Positions 30,701 to 41,162 are shown, counted from the first letter of the stretch. The stretch: 64,000 bases of DNA from Effrenium voratum (GCA_963377175.1 CAUJNA010000192.1:1-64000), one strand, 5' to 3'. The notes: generated by a model from the sequence alone, not told the origin. Program-made: numbers and translations.

Positions 30701-33700
30701 CCAGGGGGAAAGTCGATGGCGCGAACCACTTGATGTGGGCAAACGTAAGGGGTACGGCCCAGCCAGCGCAAGGGGGGAATGATGTGCCATCTGCCTGTAA
30801 GTCATCAAAGCCCAAAGCGAATCGACCTTTTAACCTTTGGCTTCCCTGATCTGGCCAAACTTCGTTAAGGGTCCACCCCTGTGATTTCCAGATCCTCTGT
30901 GCAACTGAGCAAATGATAGTCCACCAGAGGGTCCCCAATTTTCAAAGCACATGCCCGGGGTGAGTCTTTTGGAGGGTGCCCGCTTTTTTTTTTTTTGGGG
31001 GTGGGGGTCAGGTGAAAGGAGCATCGAAGTCACCCGGCTCCCTATTTTGACACATACCCATGATGATGGGGTGACTCTGGTGAACGTTCAGCGGGCAACG
31101 CTCTGGTTGCCGCTGGTTAGGTGGTCCTCACGGACCAGCCGTTGGCCCTGCCGAACTTGCGGCACAATGCTGAGGCGCCTGGTTTCCTGGTGCCCAAAAA
31201 ACCGCTACTCCGCTGTCTGCTTGGCATTCTTTGATCTCAGAAGCATAAATCTGGATATGGCAGTGGTTGTCAAACCAATGGGATCCCATTTTTGGGGGTA
31301 CGCGGTTTTGACCCATGGCCATATCGAACACACACACACACAAACAAGTCTGCCCGGAGTGACACACATGTTGTGTTGACCCGCACTTCGAGTTTTGTGA
31401 GAGATGTCCTTTCCTTGGTGCTGAGTAGGGAATGAGCTTCCGAGTCCGGGTTTTGGGAATGAACCAGTTTTGGGGATTCCCGAAAAAAGGAAACCAACAC
31501 GGGGATGGTTTATTTCGGGGTCATTGCAACTCATTCCCTGCTGCGAACCAGCAAGTTGAGTTCTGAGAGATGTACTTTCGGTGGTGGGACACCCCTTCAA
31601 ATACGAGTTATTCTTTGTGGTTGACATTGTTTTTGATGTCTCTTTGGCGAGGCCTAGCAGTTTTTTAGACTGGCATGAGGACGCGGATCGCCTTTGAACG
31701 CAGATTGCGCCACCGGCCGAGTTTGGGCAGCACCGGCGCCACGCATAAAATCAACTCTCAGTGGGCATGTGTCAAAGTAGCGGGCCACCAAAACTCTTGG
31801 TGGTCCTTGTGATTACCCTTGCAACCAACCTTAAAAACGGGCACACACACACACACACACGTTCGTAGCTGGGTGCTTCTCGAAATTGGATTTGGTTGTT
31901 CTATGGTTGGTATCCTTTTGGTTTTGCGTACAATACCAAGCACAAGGGTGTCCACCATTTTGAGAAACTCTGAGGCGCTACAGACGTTGATGGGACCGGC
32001 CCAATAATATGAGGGTACCCCTTTTTTGTAGCTTCAAAGGGAACCCAAAAAGAACACCACTATTTTGGGAGTCCCCTCTAAAAGACTCCCATGCTGTCAG
32101 AAGACTCCCAACTCCCTTCGCGAGCGCCAGGGATCCGGTGCGGAGGCGCAATTTTGGGGATGACGGGCGGGTGGCTTTCTCTGGAGCTACCCCTTTTGTG
32201 GCCTGAAGAAAGCGACGAAGCTTTTCTTTTCTTTTTCTTCGGGGGGAGCCCAAAAACCCAAAAGCAAACAACCAATCAACTTCACCTGAATCCGGAGTTC
32301 ATGTCGGGGGTCAGACGCAATTATGTTTTCTTCTTTCTGACACATGTTTGGGTGGCGCATCTTTGTATCATGTCCCATGTGCTTCGGGCCGTCACCTGAA
32401 ATCAAGCCAGTCATCCTTCTGATACACCTGGCTCCTCGGTCGGTTCCTTTCTGGCCTTGATAAACCAGGTTGCAAGGCCTGCACCCCAAAGTGCGGTGGA
32501 TGCCAGCGAATATTGCAAGGGGAACATTCGGGTCCTCTGATCCAATTCGCCGCACCCTTTCCCGCTTTTGTTTTTCCGAGTTGGTTTACTTTCAGGTAAC
32601 CCTTAGTTGGTGGTTTGGATTGGTTTGGGGATTTGAACTTGCAGCGGCGACATGGGGGCCCAGCCCTTAACCACCAAAGCATTCGGCTCCAAAAGCCACC
32701 GTAACGAAACTAGATGGAAAATGGGATTGCTGTCACACAATACTCCTTAAAAAGAGGAGTTTCCTCCTTGAAGGGAGAGCCTCGGGGGAAGTCAACAACT
32801 TGTTTCCCAAGACCTACGACGTCACCAGCCTCCCTCCCCACCCTCCCCAACCGAACCACCCCCACCCACCCCAACCAACCCCCACCCCCACCCCAACCCA
32901 ACCACCATCCCACCCAACCCTCCCCACTGATGCTTACTCCCCCAGCCTCCCGTGGCGATGGCTGGAGCCGAGCAGATTGCGAGGTGCAGGTGCTGAGCTG
33001 GGGGGATGTTGAGCACATGGAAGCCGTCAGGCGACAAGGCACGACTTGGGGAGGTGGGAGGTGGTTGTTGGTAATGGGGGTGGGTGGGTGGGGGTGGGGG
33101 CGGGTGGGGGTGGGGCGGGGTGGGGTGCGGGTGGGGGTGGGGGTGGGGTGGGTGGAGGTGGTTGGGGTGGGGGTGGGGGTTGGTTGGGGTGGGTGGGGTG
33201 GGGTGGGGGGTTGGTTGGGCTCCCCCCCAAAATATTTCTATATTCAATATTATTTTACCATATTATTTTCATGTTCTTTCACTTTCTTCTTATTTGTTTC
33301 TTTAGTCTTGTTAATAAGACTCATCTTAAATAAGGGCTGTGGGGGTGGGGGGGGGGGGGCGGGGTGGAGGTGGGTGTGGGTGGGGGGTGGGGTGGGGGTC
33401 GGTGGGGTGTGGGGTGTGTGGGGTGTGGGGTGTGGACAGCGAAAGCGGCAAGGCGAAGGAGGCACGACGCAGGGTCTTGGGCTTTTGCTCGAGGGGTTGC
33501 TCTTCGCGCGCTTTGCGTGCACGGCGCTCAGGTGAAGAAAGATGCTGCCCAGCCAAAACGCAGAACGCGGGCTCAGATTGGCTTTTTCCTTATGCAGCGC
33601 GCCAACTTCGGTATCTTTGAGGCCCGTCTGCGAGAGCAGAACCTTGCGACGGTGGAGGTGGGTGGTGTGCGATGGACGGCCGCCTTGGCTGGAGGATGAG

Positions 33701-36700
33701 GCGGAAGAGATGGAGACGTGGCCCAAGGCCGCCTTGGCTGGAGGATGAGGTGGAAGAGATGGAGACGTGGCCCAAGGACTGTGGTGGCGCCTCCCCCTCC
33801 AGCGTGCAGACGGCTTGGCAGCGGTGGGACTGGCAGGACTCTTGGATATGCACCTGGTCCGATTTTTCTTTTAAGGGGAAACGTCCTCCAGATAGTTCGG
33901 AGGCCCCTGCTCTGCAACGCTGGTAACTGACGTGATCCAACACTGCGCCGGCACGATGCGCCATCCCGTGCTGCAGGCGCGACGCTCGCGCGTTTCAGCC
34001 GAATGGCGGCGCGTCTTCCTGTGGGAATTTGAGATTGGCAAGCGCTAGGCAAGCGCTTTTAAACAGGGTCGGGCCTTTGGCAAGCGCGCGATCACTTTGT
34101 CGTTGAAGTTTTTGTTGCGGCGCATGTAGCCAAGCCTTCTGACCCTGCATGTAAAGGTGTTGATTGTGACTCAAGCTGTTTTTTCACGCCGGGTCCCGGA
34201 CAGGGTGGCGATTGGGGTGGGGTGGGGGGTGTCAGGGGGTGGGTGGGGTGTGGGGTTCAAGGGTGGGTGGGGGGGTGTTGCCCCGGTGGTTGTAGGTTAT
34301 CTCCACCAGGGTTCCTCTAAGTTCATACTGCAGGGTAGTAAATGGGCAACAAACATGGTTTTGACACACTTGCCGTGGTTATAAGTCTCTAAGTGGGTTC
34401 CCACCAGGCTTCCCAACCCATGCCCCTTTAAGTAGCCAGCGTGGGCACGGGTCAGTGTTTTTTGCAACCTTTGGGCGGGCACCTTTTTGGTGTCCTTTTT
34501 TTTAAGGGTGCCCTTGTTTGGGTGGTTTTGAAAGGAAGCCAAAAGGAAACCAACATATTCCAAGACACACCCCAAGTGTCCATGAGTCGTTTTCGGACGT
34601 GAGGCTACTCAATGGCCCGAACCAAGAGGGTCAAACCAGTGACCAAAACCGTTGAATCAGGTCATTGCCCGTTGAAGCAAATCAAACAGGTGGAAATGGG
34701 GCAGGTCCAAAAGCGAGGCCAAGAAAGGTGGTCAAGGGGGTCGGTCCGAAAATGGATCAGGCGACCTTTTGCTTGGGGTTCGATCCCTTGCGCCAACAAT
34801 CATTTGCATCCGATTTTCGGAACCCATTTGTTGAAGCCTCTTCAACAAGTCACCAAATGGGTCAAACGCCTTACCTCGGATTCGCTTTTGGCCGCTTTGC
34901 GCTGGCGGTGGACAGGCCCCTTTGATCTGGTGGTCGGCTCGGACGTGGTCTTCGCTCTCCGCTTTGTCGAGCTCTTCCGCCCTGATTTCTTTTTTGTTGG
35001 ATCGAAGGTGGTGTTGCCGCGAACCCCCGAGGCGAATTTGAAGGACCTGAAGGCATGACGCCCAAATTTTTCTGACCGCCTAGCTTTCTGACCGCCTAGT
35101 TTTTCTGACTAAGGGTCTCATACCTACTTAAGGGGGGCGTTGTGGTAAGTGCTTCGTAACCCACCAAAGCCATGGTTCTAAGTCACTCTCCGTTCAGTGG
35201 GTTATCTCACCAGGCTTACTAGCCACTTGCTCAGTACCCTGCCCCTGTAAGTAGGTCCCCGCAACGTAGGTCGGCAGGAACCCCCTGAAAATCGTCTTCG
35301 CTCTGGATGAAGTCGAAGTTTATCTTCGAAGGCAGAACCCAACCAACCCGTGCGGATGTTCACCCTTTTCATTTCTGGCTTTGGGTAGACTGCTTTACTA
35401 GCTTCACTCAGAAGGCCTGGCGTTCGGGAAAGCCGGTAAATCTGGTTGCCAGGGTTTAAAGGAGCCTTGATTGTGTTTCTCATGGAGTGCTTCTTTCTAC
35501 TTGGGCGTTCGCGCCCGCAAAGTTAGTAGATTGTGATCGTAACATAGGTCACAATCCGCGCAAAGAAGTGCCCCGTTCTGTGGAGTTAAGCTTTTGTTGG
35601 TGGGTTATGACCCAGGGCGTGAACCACTGACTGACTTGGCCGAACATCCAAGTGGGCATGTAGCAGGGTTCCCTAGAGGTCCAACCTAAATCCATCACCC
35701 CTACCAAAAAAGAAACTCACCGGGCCAAACGGGTGGCTTCTTTTTCGAAGCGCAGACCCCTGCATCCCCCCGCATCACCAGGCTCCGACGGGCCTCCAGT
35801 TCATCCTACTTGGATGTTCGATTCGCCAAGCTTGTAAGTGGTTGGTAACCCAAGTTACAACCCGCTTGTAAGTCCCACCCGAAGTGGAGTTACACTTGTC
35901 ATTAGTGCGTTAGGTGGCAAACTGGGGGATTGTTTGGCGCCGCTTTCCTGCTGATTTGTCACAGCAAGTCTGCACAAGCTAGTTTGCCAGGCCGACAAGT
36001 GTCCAAGACTGGCAGCATCCGGTTTGGAAGTTGAAGAGGAACTGGAGGTGTCTTTTTTGAGGGTAAGCCTTTATGGGGGGTGGTTTAAAGGGACACCAAT
36101 AGGAAAACCACATTGTTTTCGGGGGTCCCAAAGAAGACACACTTTAATGCTGAGACTGCCGAAGGATTTGGATGTCGCCTGGAGCTGTTTGACTGATAGC
36201 CACCCAAAGGCTGGGATTCTCTTGGGCGTGAATCAGCGCCGGAGTTTGGGGGTGTCTCTTTTAGGGGGCCCACAGAATGGTGGTTTTCCTTTAAGTTTCA
36301 AACAACTTTTACCAGATGAGTACACATTCAAGACCAGCGACCTGGTTCATGTAAAAAGACAGGATGCCGACACACCTTCATGATACAGAACCAAAGTACA
36401 CGTTATACAAATAGCACAAACAGTACAACCAACACAAAGATGGGAATCTTACCGACACAGTACAACGCGCATAATGCAAATGATCAATAACCCAGTTGCC
36501 CAGTGGCGCCCTTTTTTTCCCCTCCTGTTTTGGGGAAGGGTTCCCCTTTAAACTCAATCAACCAATAAGGGATGCCAATTCTTTTTTCCCCATGGAAATC
36601 CACTTGGCATCTGAGACAACAAACGCAAGTCATGATCTTTATGAAGCTTCTTTCCTGCCAGGCCGCTACTGCAGACCATCGGAGCCCTGCTGCAGGCCCG

Positions 36701-39499
36701 AATTTGCATTTTTTGGTGGTCACCCAACATGGTGTGCCGGTTCTTAACGGGAAACCAAAAGGAGAATCAGGTTTGTTTAGGAGGTCCGACCTGCAAAGAG
36801 ACATGCCCTTTTGTTGTGGCTGAGGGAAAAACCGCACTGCGAATGTTGCTCTCCAAATCTGCGCCGGTCGCGGCAAACCACCAGTTGGGATTGGTGGTTT
36901 ATCAACCAGACTTCATATGGTTTCATTCATCCCAACTGGCGCGAAGCAGATTTTGTCCGTCCACAGTATCAAGCTTTTTTTTTTTGTTTGGTGAGGCAGT
37001 ATTAACAGATGAGGTCAAAGAATCCCCATCTGCAAAGCCATGCACCTGTGAATTCTTTTACACTTGACTCTTGGTTTAGGATTGGGATCACGTGAGAATC
37101 CTAGAAGGCTATGCCTCAATTCTTTTGGGGTCCATAGTCTCTCAGACAGGATCGACTTGTCCAATCCCAAAACCCGAAATGGCTGTGGGTCAAAAATGCA
37201 TACCCAAAATGGAACCCTGATAAATGGAACCAAAGACTAAAAACCTGCGGTCCAATTCCTGGTGGGTTTATTTTGACCCATACCCAAATGAGGAATCCCC
37301 AAATAAGGGACCTGCATCGTCATCTCGCCATAAGCTATGGAGTGGGCACCAATAGACCTTATTCGGCCCAAAAAAAGGGCTATGGGGGCATTTTGGGGTG
37401 CTTGACAACCATCGGATGATGACCATAGGAATGATGAAGCATATTCCGCATAAACAGTATATAAGCTCCAGCAAGGACCTGATCGGCTTCCATAAATCCT
37501 TGCCTGAGATGTGCCCATCCATGACTTCACCGTTCTTGGATCATTTTTTTTAAATTAGTTTTTTGGTTCTGTTCATTTTTACTGGGGGTCTGCAAAAAAC
37601 AGTCAGTTTTTCGCCAGCCCATACCAAGAGATTTGGGTTGATGACAAGGGCATCTTCCAGCCAGTGTGTCAAAAGTGGACCCCCAAGCCTGGTGACCTAC
37701 ACCGAAATCTCCGACGGCCTGGATCGTCGCGTGCAGGACTCTGGCACCTGCTGGTTGTGTCTGCAGAGGCGGGCGGGCTGAGGCGGCCAGGGGGAATGCG
37801 AGGTCGAGCCCGGATTTTTTCAGGTTCCTGGACAGGGCTCCTTAAAAGATACACTTTGCAACCACTTGAAATCTGGCTTTTTCAACACCAAACTAAAGGG
37901 AAGCCACCATTTACAAGGCCATGTTCCGGTGTATAATGTAAGAATCCCTGCTGGAGTGGGGTGCTTCCGATTTCTCCCAAGTGATATCCAGATCTGGGGG
38001 CCGTTCGGAGGGAGCCGCTGGGACCCCGCGCGAAGTTTGGCGTTCTTGGAATTTGCTCGGCGCCATGCGTTCGCCAAGTCAGGCCCCACCGATTCCAGAT
38101 TTCTGACTTTGGGCCCCGGAAACAGAACCAGAGCCATGACCATGATTCCAGTAAATGGGACTTGACTGGTTCCGAAGCCTAAGCTCTCATGGAGGTCTGG
38201 TTGGCCGCACTCGCTAGAACAACGGACGGACGGTTGCCGAAAAAGACCGGAACTTCCAATTGCTGCACGTTGAAGCCACCCACACACTGGGGCTGGGCGG
38301 GAACCTAGGCTGCGAAATTGGAAGTTTGCCTTTTAGGGGCCCCGGATTCCTCGTTGTGTCCGGATGAATCGGTGAAACGACTTGGAAAGAGAAAGTCGAA
38401 GGGAACCAAGAGCCGATGACATGTGCGTAATCGCTTGAAAGGAGAGAGAAAGAGAGAGAGAGAGAGAGAGTTAGGGAGAGAGCGAGAGAGTTGGGAAAAA
38501 CCAATATGAAGACAACTGCTGACATCTACAGACAAACCATTTGGAAGTCCCATCCCCCTTTCTTGCTGGTTCCCAGTCATCCCCTTCAGCTTTTTAGCTT
38601 TTTAGTGTTTAGTGGTAGCTTCCGAATTTAACCAACTAAAAGTTAGTCACTTTTCGCGGGGGATCAGAAAGCGGGCAGCCCAGCATGTCCTATGGGTCCT
38701 CCCATGCTTGGGGCTCGTTTTCCTATTGCCGGGCTTGGGGGATTAGGGTTTTAGGGGGATCTGAGGGGGATCTGAAAACAGGCAGCCCAGGTTTTGAGAC
38801 AAAGCTAACGCCTTCCGAGCTTCCGGTTTTGTTGATACGAGAGACTTGTCTTGCACGTCTCGTTTCTTTGCGTCTCGCCAGGCGCGACCCGGATGCGCAT
38901 GCGCTGCTCATGCAGAAGGCACCGGGACACTGCTTGCCAAGCCAGTAGCGCGGTCAAAGCGAACTTTTTGGGGCTCTGTTTTGGGTGGATTTTTCTTTCT
39001 TTCTTGCGGGTGGGCGCAGCAAAGGGCAATGTTGAGGGCTCTGTCTTAGTTTTTTCTTTCTTGCGGGTGGCAAAGGGTAAGGTTGAGAGTGTGACTGCCC
39101 GATGGAGTCCATGGGTGTGTGGTGTGTGTTTCACTCTGCCGACACGGCTTGTTGAAGTGGCTTGGAAGACCCTCTGACCTATCAACATGCCCACTTCCAC
39201 AGGCATTTGCGCTAACATGGAGTTCCTGAGTGGGGGTTCCGGGAAGAGTCTTTCTGTTTGGATGTTCTGTTTTTTTTTTTTGGTTTTCTCCCTTGTGGGG
39301 GGAGGGCTTTCTTCGCGGCTTCAGTAGAGCCTCGAACGTAAAAAAATCTGCGGCGCTCCCGGGTATCTTGGATACTGTACAGCTCTCACTAGAAAAAAGG
39401 CTTACGAACGGTGCGGAACCTGAAGTTTCGCCAAACTCGCAGGTTCCCAGCCAGCCAACCAACCAACCAACCAACCAACCAACCAACCAACCAACCAAC

Positions 39500-39530
<31 letters not shown>

Positions 39531-40143
39531 GGCAAGGCAAGGCAAGGCAAGGCAAGGCAAGGCAAGGCAAGGCCAGGCCAGCTGTCCGGTTTCTGAGTTT
39601 GCTTGTTTTTCGTCGGAGGCTGCGGAGGCCTTCGAGGTGCAAGAGCTCTCCTTCGAAGGCGAGGCGACGGAACGTGGGCGGTGGCCGCTTCGGCGCGACG
39701 GCGAATCCCTGAAGGGTCAACTCTGGCGTGGGTCGACCCGTCAACTCCAAGGCGTTTTCTTGGGAAAGGGGGGGGGAGTTCAGAAGACCCCACAAACTCC
39801 AGATCCTGGATTATGGGACAGAGTGTCACAGCATGCAGCTTTGGCTGGTATTATACTTGGGGGAACCAAAAGGAAACAAACACACATTTAGGGAATGGAC
39901 CGATTTCTATTTGAGAAACGCCTTCATGGGTGTGTCTTGTGCTTGGGGACACAAAAACAAGAACCGAAGCTGTTTTCGCTCTTTTCTTCTTGGGTTTCCA
40001 TTTCAAAAGGCACTCCAACGTGGGTACCAACGTTCAAAGACGAGGCACCCAGATGGGCACTCGCAGGCTTGCAAGGCCTAGAGGCGGCGCAGGAGTTGGA
40101 GCGCCTGCCTCAGCAGCTAGCAGGCGACGTTGTTCGTGGATGA
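27690..40143 (+). CDS. SAM-dependent protein methyltransferase, METTL21/Methyltransf_16-like, split into small exons
   Basis: Seven short plus-strand exons together give the fold order of Methyltransf_16 enzymes, which methylate lysines on chaperones and other proteins. Motif I is [18 protein letters not shown]. The strand-2 acidic motif is [18 protein letters not shown]. The post-II motif is [17 protein letters not shown], followed by [11 protein letters not shown], then [15 protein letters not shown] and a helical C-terminus. Reading frame is kept at the junctions I could define (27744/31121, 34970/36662, 39663/40084), always with a GC donor and AG acceptor, a known dinoflagellate habit. 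Introns are 0.4-3.4 kb and filled with MITEs, microsatellites and an AT-rich viral island. The N-terminal exon(s) before 27690, exact exon 3 borders, and probably one exon between 36695 and 39619 are not resolved. Whether it is expressed is unknown. Confidence 0.7.
27800..27885 (+). repeat. MITE-like family C
   Basis: ATGGCTGTGGGTCAAAATTA, AACCCCCATGGGACCACAGG, CTACCAGGGTTCCCATTTTG. It lies in intron 1 of the methyltransferase. Confidence 0.75.
28012..28115 (+). repeat. MITE-like family C, diverged
   Basis: CAACCACCAGGATATGGC, TATGGACCGCGGGGTTTAGT and GCAGGGTTCCATTTTGGGTA. The terminal repeat is worn. It abuts a short CA run. Confidence 0.6.
28391..28401 (+). promoter_or_regulatory. CACCCCTTAAC motif, copy 1
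   Basis: Located 54 bp before ATG 28455. Exact copies of this 11-mer occur only here and at 29446; near matches are at 28561 and 29958. Position ahead of gene starts suggests a promoter element. Confidence 0.4.
28455..28923 (+). pseudogene. Unknown AT-rich viral-type ORF, frameshifted
   Basis: [15 protein letters not shown] is followed by an in-frame stop and [20 protein letters not shown]. After a frameshift near 28562 a clean frame of over 110 codons reads [20 protein letters not shown] and ends [16 protein letters not shown] before TAG. Acidic N-terminus and basic C-terminus; no domain recognised. The intact 3' portion (28609-28923) could encode 104 residues. Confidence 0.5.
29446..29456 (+). 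promoter_or_regulatory. CACCCCTTAAC motif, copy 2
   Basis: Exact copy of the 28391 motif, 39 bp before ATG 29495. A weaker form (AACCCCTCAAC) at 29958-29968 closes the island. Confidence 0.4.
29495..29841 (+). pseudogene. CxxC / lysine-rich / zinc-finger protein of protist-virus type
   Basis: Begins [13 protein letters not shown], then an in-frame [21 protein letters not shown], a frameshift, and [20 protein letters not shown] with [18 protein letters not shown] and [16 protein letters not shown]. The order of a CSxCK N-terminus, charged helical NKEYY-type repeats and a C-terminal C-x2-C...H...H finger is one I associate with a family common in large DNA viruses and related elements of protists. 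Two stops and a frameshift make this copy dead. Confidence 0.55.
29966..31120. other. Intron 1 remainder: no gene; one inverted repeat
   Basis: CCATTTGAGAACGTGTC at 30091-30107 pairs with GACACGTTCAAATGG at 30121-30135 around a 13-base loop. T-run at 30985-30996. Several open frames have no recognisable content. Confidence 0.45.
31121..31174 (+). CDS. Methyltransferase exon 2 (acidic SAM-binding motif)
   Basis: Follows TTAG and reads [18 protein letters not shown] in the phase set by exon 1. VxLTD-x-P..L..L..N is typical of Methyltransf_16. Next bases are GCGCCT, again a GC donor. Confidence 0.72.
31390..31560. repeat. MITE-like family J, copy 1
   Basis: GTGCTGAGTAGGGAATGAG at the left and CAACTCATTCCCTGCTGCGA with ACCAGCAAGTTG at the right. 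Same ends as 54548-54687, where the loop is poly-T. A family E-like core lies inside (31460-31500). Confidence 0.6.
32590..32690 (+). repeat. MITE-like family G
   Basis: CCCTTAGTTGGTGGTTTGGA, TTGGTTTGGGGATTTGAACT and CCCTTAACCACCAAA. A related copy is at 42826-42935 and diverged pieces are at 49775-49900 and 50165-50290. Confidence 0.5.
32828..33440. repeat. C-rich tract followed by G-rich tracts
   Basis: CCCCACCCCAACC-type sequence (32828-32930) and GGGGTGGG-type sequence (33040-33220 and 33345-33440) are complementary in kind and could fold back on each other. The G-rich strand has many runs of three to five G, so G-quadruplex formation is possible. The frames through them are artefacts. 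Confidence 0.85.
33599..33671 (+). CDS. Probable methyltransferase exon 3, borders uncertain
   Basis: After a pyrimidine-rich stretch ending TTATGCAG the frame reads [20 protein letters not shown] then VGGVRW. This is the right phase after exon 2 and about the right length for the stretch linking the acidic motif to the post-II motif. An alternative start is 33532 (CTCAG before GTGAAG). The 3' border cannot be fixed, since the phase needed by exon 4 fits only a GT donor near 33659. Confidence 0.4.
33679..33776 (+). repeat. 49-bp tandem duplication
   Basis: GCCGCCTTGGCTGGAGGATG, AGGCGGAAGAGATGGAGACG and TGGCCCAAG are repeated once with a single C-to-T change. It starts right after probable exon 3 and duplicates potential GATGAG/GC donor sites. 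Confidence 0.9.
34360..34440 (+). repeat. MITE-like family A, partial
   Basis: GGTTATAAGTCTCTAAGTGG, CACCAGGCTTCCCAACCC and TGCCCCTTTAAGTAG. Confidence 0.6.
34480..34575 (+). repeat. MITE-like family E
   Basis: GGTGTCCTTTTTTTTAAGGG, GGTGGTTTTGAAAGGAAGCC, AAAAGGAAACCAACA and AAGACACACC: both ends and the inverted core are visible. Confidence 0.7.
34916..34970 (+). CDS. Methyltransferase exon 4 (post-II motif)
   Basis: Follows GGACAG and reads [17 protein letters not shown] with GA left for the next codon. [10 protein letters not shown] is a near-perfect Methyltransf_16 post-II motif. The donor is GCTCTT. An upstream extension ([10 protein letters not shown]) is open but not required. Confidence 0.7.
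35125..35258 (+). repeat. MITE-like family A
   Basis: TGTGGTAAGTGCTTCGTAAC, CACCAAAGCCATGGTTCTAA, GTGGGTTATCTCACCAGGCT and TACCCTGCCCCTGTAAGTAG. Confidence 0.75.
35590..35900. repeat. MITE-like family A', diverged fragments
   Basis: TGGTGGGTTATGACCCAGGG at 35597 and GATTCGCCAAGCTTGTAAGT with GTTGGTAACCCAAGTTACAA at 35820-35860 match parts of the 58035-58180 element in another order, suggesting rearrangement. Confidence 0.5.
36045..36150 (+). repeat. MITE-like family E
   Basis: GGTGTCTTTTTTGAGGG and AAAGAAGACACAC form the ends. Inside are GGTGGTTTAAAGGGACACC and AATAGGAAAACCACA. Confidence 0.65.
36662..36695 (+). CDS. Methyltransferase exon 5
   Basis: Follows CTGCCAG. Its first G completes a Glu codon with the GA of exon 4, giving [13 protein letters not shown], the helix that follows the post-II motif in this family. 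Ends CAG before GCCCGA, a GC donor. The exon is only 34 bases. Confidence 0.65.
36855..36970 (+). repeat. MITE-like family B, diverged
   Basis: CTGCGCCGGTCGCGG at left; ATATGGTTTCATTCATCCCA, GCAGATTTTGTCCGTCCACA and GTA at right, matching the 3' end of the 61107 copy. Confidence 0.6.
37178..37290 (-). repeat. MITE-like family C, full copy
   Basis: ATGGCTGTGGGTCAAAAATG, ACCCAAAATGGAACCCTGAT, ACCTGCGGTCCAATTCCTGG and TTATTTTGACCCATACCC. Opposite orientation to the 55540 copy. Confidence 0.8.
38448..38485 (+). repeat. (GA)n microsatellite
   Basis: AGAGAGAAAGAGAGAGAGAG and further GA units with small interruptions. Just upstream, 38022-38080 reads [20 protein letters not shown] and may be a further methyltransferase exon, but its phase does not fit the visible AG sites. 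Confidence 0.85.
38567..38690 (+). repeat. MITE-like family F, copy 2
   Basis: TTCCCAGTCATCCCCTTCAG, TTTAGTGGTAGCTTCCGAAT, ACTAAAAGTTAGTCACTTTT and CGCGGGGGATCAG. Confidence 0.75.
39449..39580. repeat. (CCAA)n, (AATC)n, (GGCAA)n compound microsatellite
   Basis: Three adjoining simple repeats just upstream of the next methyltransferase exon. Confidence 0.95.
39619..39663 (+). CDS. Methyltransferase penultimate exon
   Basis: After TTTTTCGTCGGAG the frame reads [15 protein letters not shown], as expected for the late helix and strand in this fold (a phenylalanine-containing helix then FEV.EL). Ends GAG before GCGACG, a GC donor. Phase 0 on both sides. Confidence 0.5.
40084..40143 (+). CDS. Possible last methyltransferase exon
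   Basis: After CCTAGAG the frame reads [19 protein letters not shown] then TGA at 40141. Phase 0 matches the previous exon's end, and the intron would run GCGACG...TAGAG. It is a plausible helical C-terminus without a specific motif. Confidence 0.42.
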   Translation, partial: AAQELERLPQQLAGDVVRG

Positions 40144-40145
40144 AG

Positions 40146-40268
40146 CCCTTAGGGTATTGCACATGAGGGAAGTGGGTGGTGAGACAACCCACAAAAGCCA
40201 TGGTGATTTTTGTCTCCGTCCAGGGTATAATCAGCCCTTTCTAGCCACTTACTTGACGTACCCTGGTT
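40146..40268 (+). repeat. MITE-like family A
   Basis: GGGAAGTGGGTGGTGAGACA, ACCCACAAAAGCCATGGTGA and GTATAATCAGCCCTTTCTAG with CCACTTACTTGACGTACCC. It begins a few bases after the TGA of the presumed last exon. Confidence 0.65.
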
Positions 40269-41162
40269 GGTTTGGCTAGAAATAGGTGGGTTCCATCGGC
40301 TGCGATGGGCTGTGTAAACCATTTACCAGGGAAACCCATCTATTGTTCCAAAACGACAGGCTCATTTTTGTTCAAGCTCATGGCCGACATTTTTTCGATC
40401 AAGAGCATGGTGCAGTTCCATGGTGGCAAGCCGAACGCATGTTCCCGTGGTTTCGGACACCTAAGCGGCGAGCGTCGATGCCGGGCTGCGGGAGATCGGC
40501 AGCTCAAAGACTTTTGGGGTAAATCGAGTTATCGAACTCTGCTTTGCAATGTCTAAGTGCGCTAAGTGCACTGCATGGCAAGGTCGGATGGCATTTTTGA
40601 TGATTTTCCTTGGCCCGAGCTAGCTATCTACTTGCCTCCCATCCATGGTCATCCTTGAAATTCAAACCATCATAGGTTGCGTCAAGATGTGGGATTCCTT
40701 TCTGGTTTGTGAATGATAGAATCAGTTCCCCAGGCTCAAAAGGGAACCTTTTGGTTTGAAAAGGAGTTTTATCCACAGGTTTCAAGGAGTGTCCAGTATG
40801 AGCTTTGAACTTTGGATCAACCAACCAGGCAACCAGGCAAACCAACCAAGCGGCCAGCCAGCCAGAAAACCAGACAGCAAGCCAGGCAAACCCAGCAACC
40901 AAGCGACCCAACCAGGCGGTCGCCGTGACGCCAGGCCGCCGTTTCTCCAGGAAACCTGTGAAGCTGTCGGGTCGTTTGACTGGTTGGAGCACCTGGAAGG
41001 TTTGGAGATGGTGTCCTTCCGGAAAACGGCAGGATTTCTCTGCCAAATGGGTTGTGAAACCCCATCTCAACAAGAATCCATCTCTTTCTATCCAAACTGA
41101 CCTCAAAAGGACAACGGGGTATCCTGAAGGGGCGATCGATTCGGAACATCAGGAAAGTGGAT
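40269..41162. other. No gene recognised
   Basis: CCAACCAGGCAA-type low complexity at 40820-40925. The open frames around it are low-complexity. Confidence 0.5.

Noticed and set aside
32714..33620. Proline/threonine- and glycine/valine-rich ORFs
   Set aside because: Products of C-rich and G-rich simple repeats.
38022..38080. Extra methyltransferase exon ([18 protein letters not shown])
   Set aside because: Attractive by content, but none of the nearby AG sites gives the required phase.
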